From: Candidatus Cryptobacteroides gallistercoris | GTDB lineage: Bacteria; Bacteroidota; Bacteroidia; Bacteroidales; UBA932 | NCBI GenBank assembly: GCA_017694835.1 | Contig: JADIMJ010000065.1 | Span: forward strand, 49,644-113,643 | Direction of reading: 5' to 3' | DNA: 64,000 bases | Shown here: piece by piece, positions 17,078-25,454 of the stretch | Layout of the letters: each line of letters opens with the position of its first letter | How positions within the stretch are numbered: position 1 is the stretch's first letter | Translations under genes and position numbers: made by a program | Notes under the pieces: generated by a model | Database searches by the model: none | The model's input: only the letters and a program-made list of their open reading frames with translations | What the model was told of the DNA's origin: nothing

Positions 17078-17938
17078 TCAGAATATCAGGACGGCTGTCA
17101 CAGGATAATGGTCCGAGACAAACTGCCAGTCGCCGAATTTCTCTGTGACAGTCCTGAATTCAGGGCAGGATGAAAATCCTGTAAAATATATGTAGTCAAT
17201 GACTGACGAGGCTTTTCCCCAGTCATTGTATGTACCGTGCCTGTCAGTCTTGACGGCAACGTCCCTTGCGCTGGTCATCTTCCCGTCCAGGGCTTCCAGG
17301 ATGCTGTCATCGGGCTCCACATTGAAGTCCCCCGTAAGGACTACCGGCAGATTGTCAGTATTCAGTTCCGCCACCTTCTCCATAATCAGGTTAAGACCGT
17401 TGCGCTGCGCTGCCTTGCCGACATGGTCAAGATGTGTATTGACATAGATGAACTTGTGCCCGGTTCTCTTGTCTTTCATCAGAGCCCATGTCGCAGTCCT
17501 GCGGCATGCCCCGTCCCAGCCGAGAGAAGGCTCGTCAGGAGTCTCGGAAAGCCAGAAAGTCCCCCATTTCTTCAGGGAAACTGTCTTCTTGTTGTAGAAG
17601 ATGGACATGTGCTCACCTTCATGCTTTCCGTCTTCGCGCCCTACTCCGACGCATTTGTAGTCCCGGAGATTCTCGGCAAGAAAATTGACCTGATATTCAT
17701 AAGCCTCCTGCAGCCCCATAATGTCCGGCCGTATTTCCCGCACCATGAGCACCGATGCCGGATAACGGTATATCCAGGAATTGGTCCCGTCATTGGCCTC
17801 GCCGTTGCGGATATTGAACGAAACTACCCTCAGGGATGAATCTTCCCCGGACTGTGCCATGAGTCCCGTAAGGGATGAAGCCGCCGGTGACAACAATGCA
17901 GCCACCGACAAGAGTGTCGCAAGCAGAAATTTTTTCAT
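17078..17938 (-). CDS. secreted endonuclease/exonuclease/phosphatase-family hydrolase
   Basis: 286 aa with an N-terminal signal peptide (MKKFLLATLLSVAALLSPAAS). The EEP fold motifs are all present: VVSFNIRNG, MGLQEA (metal-binding Glu), NTHLDHVG, LTGDFNVEPDD and SDHYPVTAVL (catalytic Asp-His). These metal-dependent phosphodiesterases act on nucleic acids, phosphoinositides or sphingomyelin; the substrate cannot be told from sequence. Export suggests nutrient scavenging. It lies 23 nt downstream of tpx on the same strand, so it is probably co-transcribed with it. Confidence 0.9.
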   Translation of the reverse strand: MKKFLLATLLSVAALLSPAASSLTGLMAQSGEDSSLRVVSFNIRNGEANDGTNSWIYRYPASVLMVREIRPDIMGLQEAYEYQVNFLAENLRDYKCVGVGREDGKHEGEHMSIFYNKKTVSLKKWGTFWLSETPDEPSLGWDGACRRTATWALMKDKRTGHKFIYVNTHLDHVGKAAQRNGLNLIMEKVAELNTDNLPVVLTGDFNVEPDDSILEALDGKMTSARDVAVKTDRHGTYNDWGKASSVIDYIYFTGFSSCPEFRTVTEKFGDWQFVSDHYPVTAVLIF

Positions 17939-17961
17939 TGTATATCGATTTTTGTTTTATC

Positions 17962-18510
17962 TCATTTCAGGGCATCAGGACTCATCCTGTAGTTCTCCGG
18001 TGCATCCGGGTCACGGAGGATATTCAGGGCGGCATCATAGTCGGGTTCATCCGTCACTTCCGGAACAAGCTGCTCATAGACAATTGTCCCCTTTTCATCA
18101 ACTATGATGACGGCCCTTGCAAGAAGTCCCTTGAGCGGGCCTTCAGTCATGGTGAGGCCGTACCTTTCGTCAAAATGACGGCATCTGAACACTGAAAGAG
18201 GAACTACATCTTCAAGTCCTTCGGCAGCACAGAACCTTGACTGGGCGAAAGGCAAGTCCTTTGACACGCAGAGGACCACTGTATTTTCAAGGGAAGAAGC
18301 CTCTCTGTTGAATTTTCTCACGGATGCAGCGCACACCGGAGTGTCAAGACTCGGGAAAATATTTATAAGCACCTTTTTCCCGCGCAATTCAGGAAGATGC
18401 ACAGTCGTAAGGTCACCTTTTACACCGCCGAACTTGGGAGCCTCCTCCCCTACCTTTGGAAGTTCTCCGGACAGTTCGACAGGAGAACCTTTGAAGTTTA
18501 CTGTTGCCAT
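17962..18510 (-). CDS. tpx: thiol peroxidase Tpx (atypical 2-Cys peroxiredoxin)
   Basis: 182 aa. The peroxidatic cysteine sits in SLDTPVCAASVRKFN and the resolving cysteine in SRFCAAEG, spaced as in Tpx. It reduces hydrogen peroxide and alkyl hydroperoxides in the cytoplasm with thioredoxin as electron donor. No signal peptide. A promoter with good -33 and -7 boxes lies about 130 nt upstream, and the leader between contains a 15-nt palindrome and two 22-nt repeats, so regulation of this unit is likely. The length is slightly above the usual 165-170 because of a short C-terminal tail. Confidence 0.95.
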   Translation of the reverse strand: MATVNFKGSPVELSGELPKVGEEAPKFGGVKGDLTTVHLPELRGKKVLINIFPSLDTPVCAASVRKFNREASSLENTVVLCVSKDLPFAQSRFCAAEGLEDVVPLSVFRCRHFDERYGLTMTEGPLKGLLARAVIIVDEKGTIVYEQLVPEVTDEPDYDAALNILRDPDAPENYRMSPDALK

Positions 18511-18545
18511 AGTGATATTATATTTTCATGTTTATATTCCATTTC

Positions 18546-18589
18546 CCTGATATGGTATGTCCGATTTCCCGATATGGTCCGTCCGAATC
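18546..18589. repeat. two 22-nt direct repeats in the tpx leader
   Basis: CCTGATATGGTATGTCCGATTT and its neighbour at 18568-18589 match at 17 of 22 positions, sharing GATATGGT and GTCCGA. They lie between the predicted tpx promoter and its start codon. Confidence 0.6.
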
Positions 18590-18595
18590 AACAGG

Positions 18596-18610
18596 TCTGA
18601 CAATGTCAGA
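18596..18610. promoter_or_regulatory. 15-nt palindrome in the tpx leader (candidate operator)
   Basis: TCTGACA-A-TGTCAGA is a perfect palindrome with one central base. It lies just downstream of the predicted tpx transcription start (minus strand), a suitable place for a repressor or redox regulator. The regulator is unknown. Confidence 0.45.
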
Positions 18611-18638
18611 TCAAAATCAGCGGATTTTTCACATCTCT

Positions 18639-18670
18639 CAAAATTAGGAATTTTCAGATGATATTCAAAA
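18639..18670 (-). promoter_or_regulatory. promoter of tpx-EEP unit
   Basis: On the minus strand TTTTG (18670-18666), a 19-nt spacer and TAATTTTG (18646-18639) match the Bacteroidota promoter. This leaves a long leader of about 120 nt before tpx. Confidence 0.65.
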
Positions 18671-18674
18671 TTTG

Positions 18675-18682
18675 TATTTTTG
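18675..18682 (+). promoter_or_regulatory. -7 box upstream of the ThiL-like gene
   Basis: TATTTTTG fits TAnnTTTG, 56 nt before ATG 18739. It is back-to-back with the tpx promoter. No -33 TTG was found. Confidence 0.4.
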
Positions 18683-18738
18683 TGTATAATCTCCGGGCCG
18701 GGGAATGAATCAGGAAAAACAGAAACAACCGACATACT

Positions 18739-19761
18739 ATGCAGGAAGAAAAATTCTCTGAAATAGGCCGTATCGAGGCCATCGAAAAACTTTTTGACGG
18801 GACCGGATACCGCCCGTGGGACTGCAGCGGAGCAGAGGCTGCCTCAAAGGGGGACCTTGCAGTGACTGCATCCCGCCTTCTGCTTGAAGGCATAGACTTC
18901 GACCTTGTGTATTTTCCTCTGAAACATCTGGGATACAAGAGCGTAATCTCCGTCATCGGAGAACTCTATGCATCAATGGCCAAGCCGGCTTCCATTTCCG
19001 TCGTACTGGGACTTTCCGCAAAGCTCGACTTCGGGCAGACGAAAGAAATATGGGAAGGCATGGCAGCGGCAGCAAAGGAGCACCGGGTGAAGAGACTTTC
19101 ACTGGACCTTGTCCCGTCCCGGAACGGCCTGTGCATTTCCGTGTCGGGGACAGGATTCACTTCAAACCTCACGGCAAGGAGAAGGATGCCGGCCAAAAGC
19201 ATGGACCTGATATGCATTTCCGGCAATCTTGGAGGAGCATTCATGGGTATGCAGGTGCTGGAAAGGGAGAAAAAGAAATTCTCCGCCACAAAGGATGACC
19301 GCAACCAGCCGAAGCTGGACGACTACAGGCATCTCATAGGGGCCTACCTGAAGCCGGAAATCAACCCCGGGACAGTGGAGCAGCTTGAAGATACAGGAAT
19401 CATCCCGTCCTACGGATATTTAGTCACCCGCGGCCTTGGAGATGCTGTCAAACGGCTGTCCCGTGACAGCGGATTCGGAGTCAAAATATATGTGGACAAG
19501 ATTCCGTTCCCGGGAAAAATGTTCGATGTCGCCAAGGAATTCAATGTAGACCCGATGTCTGTGGCCATGAACGGAGGCGAAGACTGCCGGCTGCTGTTCA
19601 CAATTCCGATAGGACAGCACGAGAAATTCCGCCGGGACTTCCAGGTCTATGATGTCATCGGGCACCTTGCGAAGCCGGAAGTGGGACAGACGGCAGTAAC
19701 TCCGGACGGAGTGGAGTTCCCGATAAAGGCCCAGGGATGGAAACAGACGGAACAGGAATGA
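18739..19761 (+). CDS. ThiL-like (AIR synthase-related) protein lacking metal-binding aspartates
   Basis: 340 aa, collinear with Bacteroidota thiamine-monophosphate kinase: it keeps YFPLKHLGYKS, GAFMGMQVLEREK, LKPEINPG and MNGGEDCRLLF. But the Mg-ATP ligands are gone. The GDDAAV motif reads CSGAEAA, TTDMLVEGVHF reads TASRLLLEGIDF, the SDIYAMN motif reads IGELYASM, the VTGDLG motif reads ISGNLG, and DISDGL reads VTRGLGDA. Normal ThiL phosphorylates thiamine monophosphate to the pyrophosphate; this copy is unlikely to do so. The frame is intact, so it may be a retained pseudokinase or regulatory paralogue rather than a decayed gene. A true thiL would then be elsewhere. Downstream is a DUF4923-like gene on the same strand. 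Confidence 0.82.
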   Translation: MQEEKFSEIGRIEAIEKLFDGTGYRPWDCSGAEAASKGDLAVTASRLLLEGIDFDLVYFPLKHLGYKSVISVIGELYASMAKPASISVVLGLSAKLDFGQTKEIWEGMAAAAKEHRVKRLSLDLVPSRNGLCISVSGTGFTSNLTARRRMPAKSMDLICISGNLGGAFMGMQVLEREKKKFSATKDDRNQPKLDDYRHLIGAYLKPEINPGTVEQLEDTGIIPSYGYLVTRGLGDAVKRLSRDSGFGVKIYVDKIPFPGKMFDVAKEFNVDPMSVAMNGGEDCRLLFTIPIGQHEKFRRDFQVYDVIGHLAKPEVGQTAVTPDGVEFPIKAQGWKQTEQE

Positions 19762-19792
19762 CAATTGCACGGACAAATAAACCGATACTGAT

Positions 19793-20455
19793 ATGAAAAA
19801 GATTATCTTGATTGCCGCCGTCCTCACGGCATTGGCTTCAGCGACATGCCGGACGGCATCTGCACAATCTTTCAAAGACCTGCTGAACAAAGGAAAAGAC
19901 CTGCTCGGCAATGAACAGGTGCAGGATGTCATCAGCGGAGTTGCCGAAGGTCTCGGCGCCGACATTCTGCAGGCAGACATCTGCGGCTCCTGGCAGTACA
20001 AGGGGGCTGCAGTGAAATTCACGAGCGACAACCTGCTTGCAGGAGCAGCCTCAACACTGGCATCTTCACAGATTGAAGAAAAGCTAGACGAATATCTTCA
20101 GAAAATAGGCCTGAAAGAAGGCGCATTCAGCTATACCTTCAATGCCGACAGCACCTTCACCAATACTTTCCTGAAACAGCAGCTCAAAGGCACCTGGTCC
20201 GTAACCAGTGGAGAAGACGGCAAAACCATCGGTCTGAAATACGGCAGAAGCGAAAAATTCGACCTCTTCACCCTCAAGGCGACAGTATCCATAGGGACTG
20301 AAAAGACGGAATTCCTCTTCAATGCCGACAAAATCCTTGAATTCATCGGAAAAATATCCTCCACTTCCGACAATTCGATGCTGAAGAGCCTGTCGCAGCT
20401 GACAAGCCAGTTTGACGGGCTGAAGATAGGCTTCGAGATGGCAAAAGTTCAATGA
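19793..20455 (+). CDS. DUF4923-like exported protein
   Basis: 220 aa with a signal peptide (MKKIILIAAVLTALASATCRTASAQ). An amphipathic segment (FKDLLNKGKDLLG...VQDVISGVAEGLG) leads into a lipocalin-like beta region with repeated GSWQYKG and KGTWSVTSGEDGKTIGLKYG words. This matches the Bacteroidales DUF4923 family as I remember it; function unknown. It follows the ThiL-like gene by 31 nt and is probably co-transcribed. Its last 113 bp overlap, in antisense, the end of the permease gene from the other side. Confidence 0.8.
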   Translation: MKKIILIAAVLTALASATCRTASAQSFKDLLNKGKDLLGNEQVQDVISGVAEGLGADILQADICGSWQYKGAAVKFTSDNLLAGAASTLASSQIEEKLDEYLQKIGLKEGAFSYTFNADSTFTNTFLKQQLKGTWSVTSGEDGKTIGLKYGRSEKFDLFTLKATVSIGTEKTEFLFNADKILEFIGKISSTSDNSMLKSLSQLTSQFDGLKIGFEMAKVQ

Positions 20456-21569
20456 AAACGGCCGTACAGGACAGGAAATAATAGACTATAATCTGTACGG
20501 ACAGAGCAGCAATCTGACTGCCGGCCATGCCAAGGCTTGCGCCGGCAGTATTCATGTTGATGAATGCCCTTACGGCAAATGTGGACGGAAAAATCCACGA
20601 AAAAGCCTCCCACACCCGGGGAAAATTGCTCTGCGGCCACGCAAAGCCTGTCAGGAACAGGCATACCGGCGACATGAAAAGAAACAGGACGAACACAGTT
20701 TCCCTGTGACGCACAAATGAACTGAAGGTAAAGCTGAACACAGTGCAGGCGGTGACATAGAACAGCAGCAGGACAATGATGCTGCCGAAGCTGCAGTTGC
20801 GGGGCAACCCCACGACAGCCGGCACAATCACGGCAACATATATCCCTATTGCCATATACAGGAGCCAGTATGCCGCTCCCCTGCCCATTACAGTCCTTGA
20901 TATGCCCCTCCCTTTCAGCGTGTCTGAGAGAACGGCAAAGCTGCGGTTTTCCTCCCTCATGGTACCCGTCAGCATTGATATGCCGTAGAACATGGTCTGC
21001 TGGATGACGATGAGCAGAACTGCCGACAGGAAAAACAGCGTATAGGAGAAAGTCCTGTTGTACGGCATCGACGCTTCATACAGGACTGGCTGCGGGAGCG
21101 GAGACATTTCCCTCATGCTGTCGAGCATCACATTGTTCACTCCCATGGAAAGATTCTTGTAATACAGGAAGCTGCTCATGTCGGCATATGTGGAGACATG
21201 GGCCTGCCTGCCTTCTGCAAGACAGAGGTCAAAATCCTCCGGAATCAGCACGATTCCATGCACTTCCCTCTCCTGCATCAGCTTTTCCGCCTCAGCCATT
21301 GCATGACAGCTGCGGGTCACCGCAAGCTCCCTTGTCGCATCCAGTTTTCTGATGAATTCCCTGCCGGCAGCGCTGCCTGAGGCATCAATCACAGCCACAG
21401 GCATGTCATCGACCGTCCCGTTGTGGTAGATGATGCCGTATAGCAGAGGATAGACGAGCCCGGCAAGGAAAAATATTACCATGACGCCGCCGTCGCTGAA
21501 TATATGGCGCAGTTCCCTGGAAAAAATCAGCATCCAGTCTTTAATCCATGCCTCAATATATCTTTTCAT
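20343..21569 (-). CDS. ABC-2-type export permease (operon gene 4)
   Basis: 408 aa with ABC-2 permease topology: one N-terminal membrane segment (about 28-48), a large extracytoplasmic domain (about 50-190, with MPVAVIDASGS and HGIVLIPEDF typical of this family), then five hydrophobic segments between 190 and 375. It should form the inner-membrane part of an exporter with the preceding permease, HlyD and TolC. The last 35 residues (after about 373) are polar and are encoded antisense to the end of the DUF4923-like gene, so they look like read-through into non-native sequence. Upstream spacing to the partner permease is 30 nt and includes a duplicated 10-mer. Confidence 0.87.
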   Translation of the reverse strand: MKRYIEAWIKDWMLIFSRELRHIFSDGGVMVIFFLAGLVYPLLYGIIYHNGTVDDMPVAVIDASGSAAGREFIRKLDATRELAVTRSCHAMAEAEKLMQEREVHGIVLIPEDFDLCLAEGRQAHVSTYADMSSFLYYKNLSMGVNNVMLDSMREMSPLPQPVLYEASMPYNRTFSYTLFFLSAVLLIVIQQTMFYGISMLTGTMREENRSFAVLSDTLKGRGISRTVMGRGAAYWLLYMAIGIYVAVIVPAVVGLPRNCSFGSIIVLLLFYVTACTVFSFTFSSFVRHRETVFVLFLFMSPVCLFLTGFAWPQSNFPRVWEAFSWIFPSTFAVRAFINMNTAGASLGMAGSQIAALSVQIIVYYFLSCTAVFIELLPSRSLSSARQTGLSAATGSSASNCRKWRIFFR

Positions 21570-21588
21570 GATGTCTTGTGATGTCTTG
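21569..21588. repeat. duplicated 10-mer before the second permease start
   Basis: TGATGTCTTG occurs twice in tandem (21569-21578 and 21579-21588), ending at the ATG of the permease on the minus strand. It may be a small duplication in the translation-initiation region. Confidence 0.7.
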
Positions 21589-21599
21589 ATACAAGAAAT

Positions 21600-22769
21600 T
21601 CAGTTGCGGGGAAAATTCTGGTTTACATAAGCCGCCCGGAGCCTCGCGTACACAGGCAGAGGCAGAAGCAGGAAAAGAAGCAGGCATATTGCCTGGAAAT
21701 ACCAGCCTGTGAAGCCGCTCCCGAATATGGTTTCCTGCACATAAATCAGATAATAATGCCTGAGTGGGAACAGGACGGACAGTCCGCGGACAGCCGGCGG
21801 CAAGGCCTCGACAGGAAATGTAAATCCGGTCAGGGACAACGCCAGAGTGCTGAAGAGTGCCGCTATGCTGAGGGCAATCCGGAGAACAGGCAGGGTTCCG
21901 GCTATGAAGAATCCCACCGCTTCACTGGCCAATATCATAAGGAATGTGGCAAGGAACATGTTCCATATGGAACCTTTCAGAGGGAATCCCGCCCAATGGT
22001 ACAGGAAGATGTCGCAGACAATTCCCATTGCCGTGAACAGGACAGTATAGACTGCCAGCTTCCCGGTCATGGCGGCTGTCATAGAGCCTCCGGATTTTTC
22101 AAGAAGATGCCTTGAAGTCCCGTATTTCAGCTCGGAACACAGGGCATATACAGTCATCAGAATCACCGTCATCTCAAGTATTCCCGGAACCAGCATGTTG
22201 GTAAGGTATACATTGTAGCTCGTTGCCGCATTGCCTATCTGGTGGGAATCAACAGCCACAGGCTGTATCCTCGCCATGGCAGCCTCATCGCCGAGCCCCA
22301 TTCCGCGGAGCACCTCCCTCTGTATTCCTCCGGAAATCATGTTGGACATCATCAGAAGGTCCTTGTAGGCAAGTGCCCCTCCCACCATATACAGGGAATT
22401 GACATAGAAAGTGAACTCCGGCTGCCTTCCGGAAAGCACATCTGCATACATCCCGTCCGGAATGAGGAAGAATGCGCAGATGCATCCTGTCTGCATCGCC
22501 TCCCTGGCCTCGGCATATGAACCGAATCCTATGGTTTTCCCGAGTTGGGTGGCGTCAATCTGCCTCACCATATTCCTCGACAGGGAAGTATTGTCAAGGT
22601 CCACCACTCCTATCGGCAGGTCCTGCGGTACTCCTTCCCTGAAAAATGTACTGAAAAAGACCATGCAGAATGTCATGACCCCGACAGAAGCCATAAGATA
22701 CACCGGACGCTGCACCATGATGCGCAGTTCCCTGCGCATCGCCGACCGGACATTTGACAGAATTTTCAT
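21600..22769 (-). CDS. ABC-2-type export permease (operon gene 3)
   Basis: 389 aa, same fold as the next gene: an N-terminal membrane segment (about 22-42), an extracytoplasmic domain with LPIGVVDLDNTSLSR, and a five-to-six helix C-terminal block (about 185-375). Its start overlaps the hlyD stop as ATGA (22769-22766), so the two are translationally coupled. The pair of permeases probably forms a heterodimer. No ATP-binding cassette gene lies in the operon or beside it. Substrate unknown; small hydrophobic compounds are usual for such systems. Confidence 0.88.
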   Translation of the reverse strand: MKILSNVRSAMRRELRIMVQRPVYLMASVGVMTFCMVFFSTFFREGVPQDLPIGVVDLDNTSLSRNMVRQIDATQLGKTIGFGSYAEAREAMQTGCICAFFLIPDGMYADVLSGRQPEFTFYVNSLYMVGGALAYKDLLMMSNMISGGIQREVLRGMGLGDEAAMARIQPVAVDSHQIGNAATSYNVYLTNMLVPGILEMTVILMTVYALCSELKYGTSRHLLEKSGGSMTAAMTGKLAVYTVLFTAMGIVCDIFLYHWAGFPLKGSIWNMFLATFLMILASEAVGFFIAGTLPVLRIALSIAALFSTLALSLTGFTFPVEALPPAVRGLSVLFPLRHYYLIYVQETIFGSGFTGWYFQAICLLLFLLLPLPVYARLRAAYVNQNFPRN

Positions 22770-23803
22770 CGCGCCGCCCTTCCTCCGCCGATTGCTATTG
22801 CCGTCATTCCGGGAAGAAGCCCATCAATCTTTTCTTCCGGCACGCTCCTTACTTCAAATGTCCTTGCATCATAGCCGCCCGTGTCTTTTGTGGCCCTCCA
22901 GGTGGCATAAGACTGCAGCACACTCATATGGCTGACGCGTGTCCTGTAACAGGCATTGCCGAGGGCCGGTACGGTGACTGTCAGTTCATCTCCTATATTC
23001 AGCCCGCAGAGCATGTCCTCCCTGATGTTGAATGTGAACCACATGTCATCAAGGTCTGTGACAGCCATTACAGGAGCCCCCTGCCCCACAAGTTCTCCAG
23101 CCTTCGGGAAACGGGCTGAAATGATCCCGTCTGCAGGCGCAGTGAGATAAAGTTCGCCGAGATAAGACTCGACCTCGGCAAGGGCTCCGGCGGCCTGCTC
23201 TGCAAGGGCGGCTGCGGCGTCTCTGTCTTCTTTTCTCGCCCCGCCCGCAGCCATGTCATACTGGGACTTGGCTGCCGCACTCATCGCCTTTGCCGCCTTG
23301 TACCTTGCCTCGGTCTCGTCATATTTCTGGGCGCTGACCACATTCTGTTCATACAGGCGGCTCACCCTGCTGAACGACTTTTCCATTATTTCCTCATTGG
23401 CCAGGGCCTGCTGCCATAATTCATATGCGCCGGCTATCTGTTCCTGCCTTGCTCCTGCCAGAGCCTTTTCCTTCTGTGCTTCCGCCGCAGATTTCACGGC
23501 CATTGCCTGTGCAAGCTTAGCCCTTACCTCGGGGCTGTCGATTTCAGCCAAAGTATCGCCTTTGCAGACCATATCCCCTTCGTCTGCATAGAACCTCACT
23601 ATTCTTCCCGGTACTTTTCCCGACACCCTGTATTCCGTGGCCTCCGCCTGCCCCTGGATTACCGCAGGCTTCGGCTTTGACACAATATAGCCTGTGACAG
23701 CCACCACGGCAATTACAGCCAGCAGTGCAATGATTCCGATAAGCAGATTATAATTTTTCCTTGTCTTTTCCATCTTCATTCTTTTCCTGTATTTCAGATT
23801 CAT
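22766..23803 (-). CDS. HlyD/EmrA-type membrane fusion protein (operon gene 2)
   Basis: 345 aa with one N-terminal membrane anchor (about 21-42), a biotinyl-lipoyl-like half motif (GKVPGRIVRFYADEGDMVCKGDTLAEID), a coiled-coil hairpin rich in Ala/Glu/Lys (about 90-195), the second lipoyl half (LTAPADGIISARFPKAGELV) and a beta-barrel region. It bridges the inner-membrane permeases and the TolC-like channel. The ATG at 23803 overlaps the tolC-like stop as ATGA, which fixes this start over the internal Mets at residues 9 and 11. Confidence 0.92.
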   Translation of the reverse strand: MNLKYRKRMKMEKTRKNYNLLIGIIALLAVIAVVAVTGYIVSKPKPAVIQGQAEATEYRVSGKVPGRIVRFYADEGDMVCKGDTLAEIDSPEVRAKLAQAMAVKSAAEAQKEKALAGARQEQIAGAYELWQQALANEEIMEKSFSRVSRLYEQNVVSAQKYDETEARYKAAKAMSAAAKSQYDMAAGGARKEDRDAAAALAEQAAGALAEVESYLGELYLTAPADGIISARFPKAGELVGQGAPVMAVTDLDDMWFTFNIREDMLCGLNIGDELTVTVPALGNACYRTRVSHMSVLQSYATWRATKDTGGYDARTFEVRSVPEEKIDGLLPGMTAIAIGGGRAAR

Positions 23804-25290
23804 CTTCCTTCGGCAAGAGCCAGAGCCACGGCATGCAGCTGCAGCTCAACTCCTGCATCGATATATTCAGAATGCGCCTGCATCCACGCTGTCTGCGCCT
23901 GCATCAGAGTATTGGCAGGGACCATGCCTTCGGCATAGCCGGCTGTTGCCGCCCGCAGATTTTCCTCGGCGCATCCGAGGCTGTTCTCCGCCATGCACAG
24001 CTTCTCCAGGGCCTCGTCTTCCTGTCTGCGCAGCTGCTCCACCTGCATGGCAATCTTCTTTTTCGCATCTTCGAGCATGCAGTCCGCCATGACAGACTCC
24101 GCCTTCGCCCTGCGTACTTTCTGCATTGCCTCACATCCGTGGAAAACAGGTATTTCCACGGCCACTCCGACATTGAACATCCCCGCAAAGCTGTTGCTGT
24201 AGCCGTGATACATATTAGGGTTTGTGAGCAGATAATTTGCTGTCAGAGCCACCCTGGGCATCATGTCGGCACGGGCAACGGCAGCTTTCCTGTCATAAAT
24301 CCTTGCGGCAAGCTCCAGACTCCGTATCTCCGGCCTCGACGCAAAAATTTCTTCTTCTCCGACCCTGCCTTCAATCCTCGGGAGCGGTACTTTGTCAAGG
24401 CATTCGTCCGCAAGCTCGAGCTCCGTGTCCAGAGGCAGTCCGCACAGCCGGCACAGCAGCATCTTCGCAAGCACAAGGCCGTTGCCCGCCTTGGTGAGCA
24501 GCAGGTCGGCTTCATTGGCCCTGACCTTTACAGACAGCAGGTCGGCCCTGGTCGCCATTCCCTCAGCTACAAGAGCTTCGGTATCATGCAGCATCATTCC
24601 CAGCAGGTCGGCGTAATCCTGTGCGAGCCTCTTCTTGTTGGAAATGGAGACAATCTGCCAGTAGGCATTGTCAACCTCCGACACGACGGCCCTGTACTCA
24701 ATATCATACTGCGACCGGGCAAGGTCTTCGGCAAGCTTCGCCAGACGGTTGGCATTGATGATTTTTCCTCCGGCGAAGACCGGCTGCCTCAGGGAAACGG
24801 CCCCGGCAAACACATTATGGATGTCCATCTCAAAGGCTCTGTTGATTTCAGAGCCGATGGCATTGACCGGAGATGCTATGTCAGCCGACATCAGTTCCTC
24901 CATCAGCTTCATCATGCCAGGATTTTCCTGCAGGATGGCGGAAAACACCGGGTCGGACATCAGATTCTCCAGGCCGGAATGCAGGGACCCCTGGATACCG
25001 GTTCCCAGACCTGTCAGCATGTCCGACTTCTCCTGAGAAAGCAGGCTGAGATTCCTGCTGTTGTACATATAAGCCCCGGTGACGGAAATCCCGGGGAAAT
25101 AATTCGCCATGGCTATTTTTCTGTCATAGCCGGCCAGAGTCACCTTCTGCTGCGCCATCTTCAGAGAAATGTTGTTCCTTACAGCAGAATCACGGCACTG
25201 CTGCAGAGTCATCACCTCAGCCGCCCCGGCCGCAGAAGGGGCAAGGGGCAGGAGGAGAAGGAATGCCGCAGCAAATGATTTTCTTTTCAT
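23800..25290 (-). CDS. TolC-family outer membrane efflux protein (operon gene 1)
   Basis: 496 aa from ATG 25290, chosen because the signal peptide (MKRKSFAAAFLLLLPLAPSAAGA) starts there; the track's 25326 start adds 12 non-signal residues. Two OEP repeats are visible, each a long helical hairpin with Ala/Gln/Glu-rich coils (e.g. DSAVRNNISLKMAQQKV and REPVFAGGKIINANRLAKLAE-like text with the family's Pro-Val-Phe-x-Gly-Gly). It forms the outer-membrane channel and periplasmic tunnel of the exporter. It is the first gene of the four-gene operon, divergent from an AraC regulator that probably controls it. Confidence 0.93.
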   Translation of the reverse strand: MKRKSFAAAFLLLLPLAPSAAGAAEVMTLQQCRDSAVRNNISLKMAQQKVTLAGYDRKIAMANYFPGISVTGAYMYNSRNLSLLSQEKSDMLTGLGTGIQGSLHSGLENLMSDPVFSAILQENPGMMKLMEELMSADIASPVNAIGSEINRAFEMDIHNVFAGAVSLRQPVFAGGKIINANRLAKLAEDLARSQYDIEYRAVVSEVDNAYWQIVSISNKKRLAQDYADLLGMMLHDTEALVAEGMATRADLLSVKVRANEADLLLTKAGNGLVLAKMLLCRLCGLPLDTELELADECLDKVPLPRIEGRVGEEEIFASRPEIRSLELAARIYDRKAAVARADMMPRVALTANYLLTNPNMYHGYSNSFAGMFNVGVAVEIPVFHGCEAMQKVRRAKAESVMADCMLEDAKKKIAMQVEQLRRQEDEALEKLCMAENSLGCAEENLRAATAGYAEGMVPANTLMQAQTAWMQAHSEYIDAGVELQLHAVALALAEGR

Positions 25291-25406
25291 TCTTGACCAA
25301 ATTTTAAATCTTCCGGAATCCGTCATTCCGATTCCGGATGCGACGGAGGAAGCATACTAAAAAAATGCCCGTCGTATGAAATTTATATTCCGTTTGAACC
25401 TCAAAT

Positions 25407-25435
25407 TTGTCAAAAGGTAGAATTTTCTAATTTTG
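25407..25435 (+). promoter_or_regulatory. promoter of the AraC-family regulator gene
   Basis: TTG (25407-25409), an 18-nt spacer and TAATTTTG (25428-25435) fit the Bacteroidota promoter. The start codon is 19 nt after the -7 box, giving a short leader. The corresponding leftward promoter for the efflux operon was not recognised in this 164-bp gap. Confidence 0.65.
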
Positions 25436-25454
25436 TCGCAGGTTTGGCAAAGAA

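Noticed and set aside
23761-25278. 505-aa plus-strand ORF opposite the tolC-like gene
   Set aside because: Antisense shadow of a well-recognised TolC-family gene; its protein is rich in His/Arg/Gly/Pro and shows no domain, start signal or promoter.
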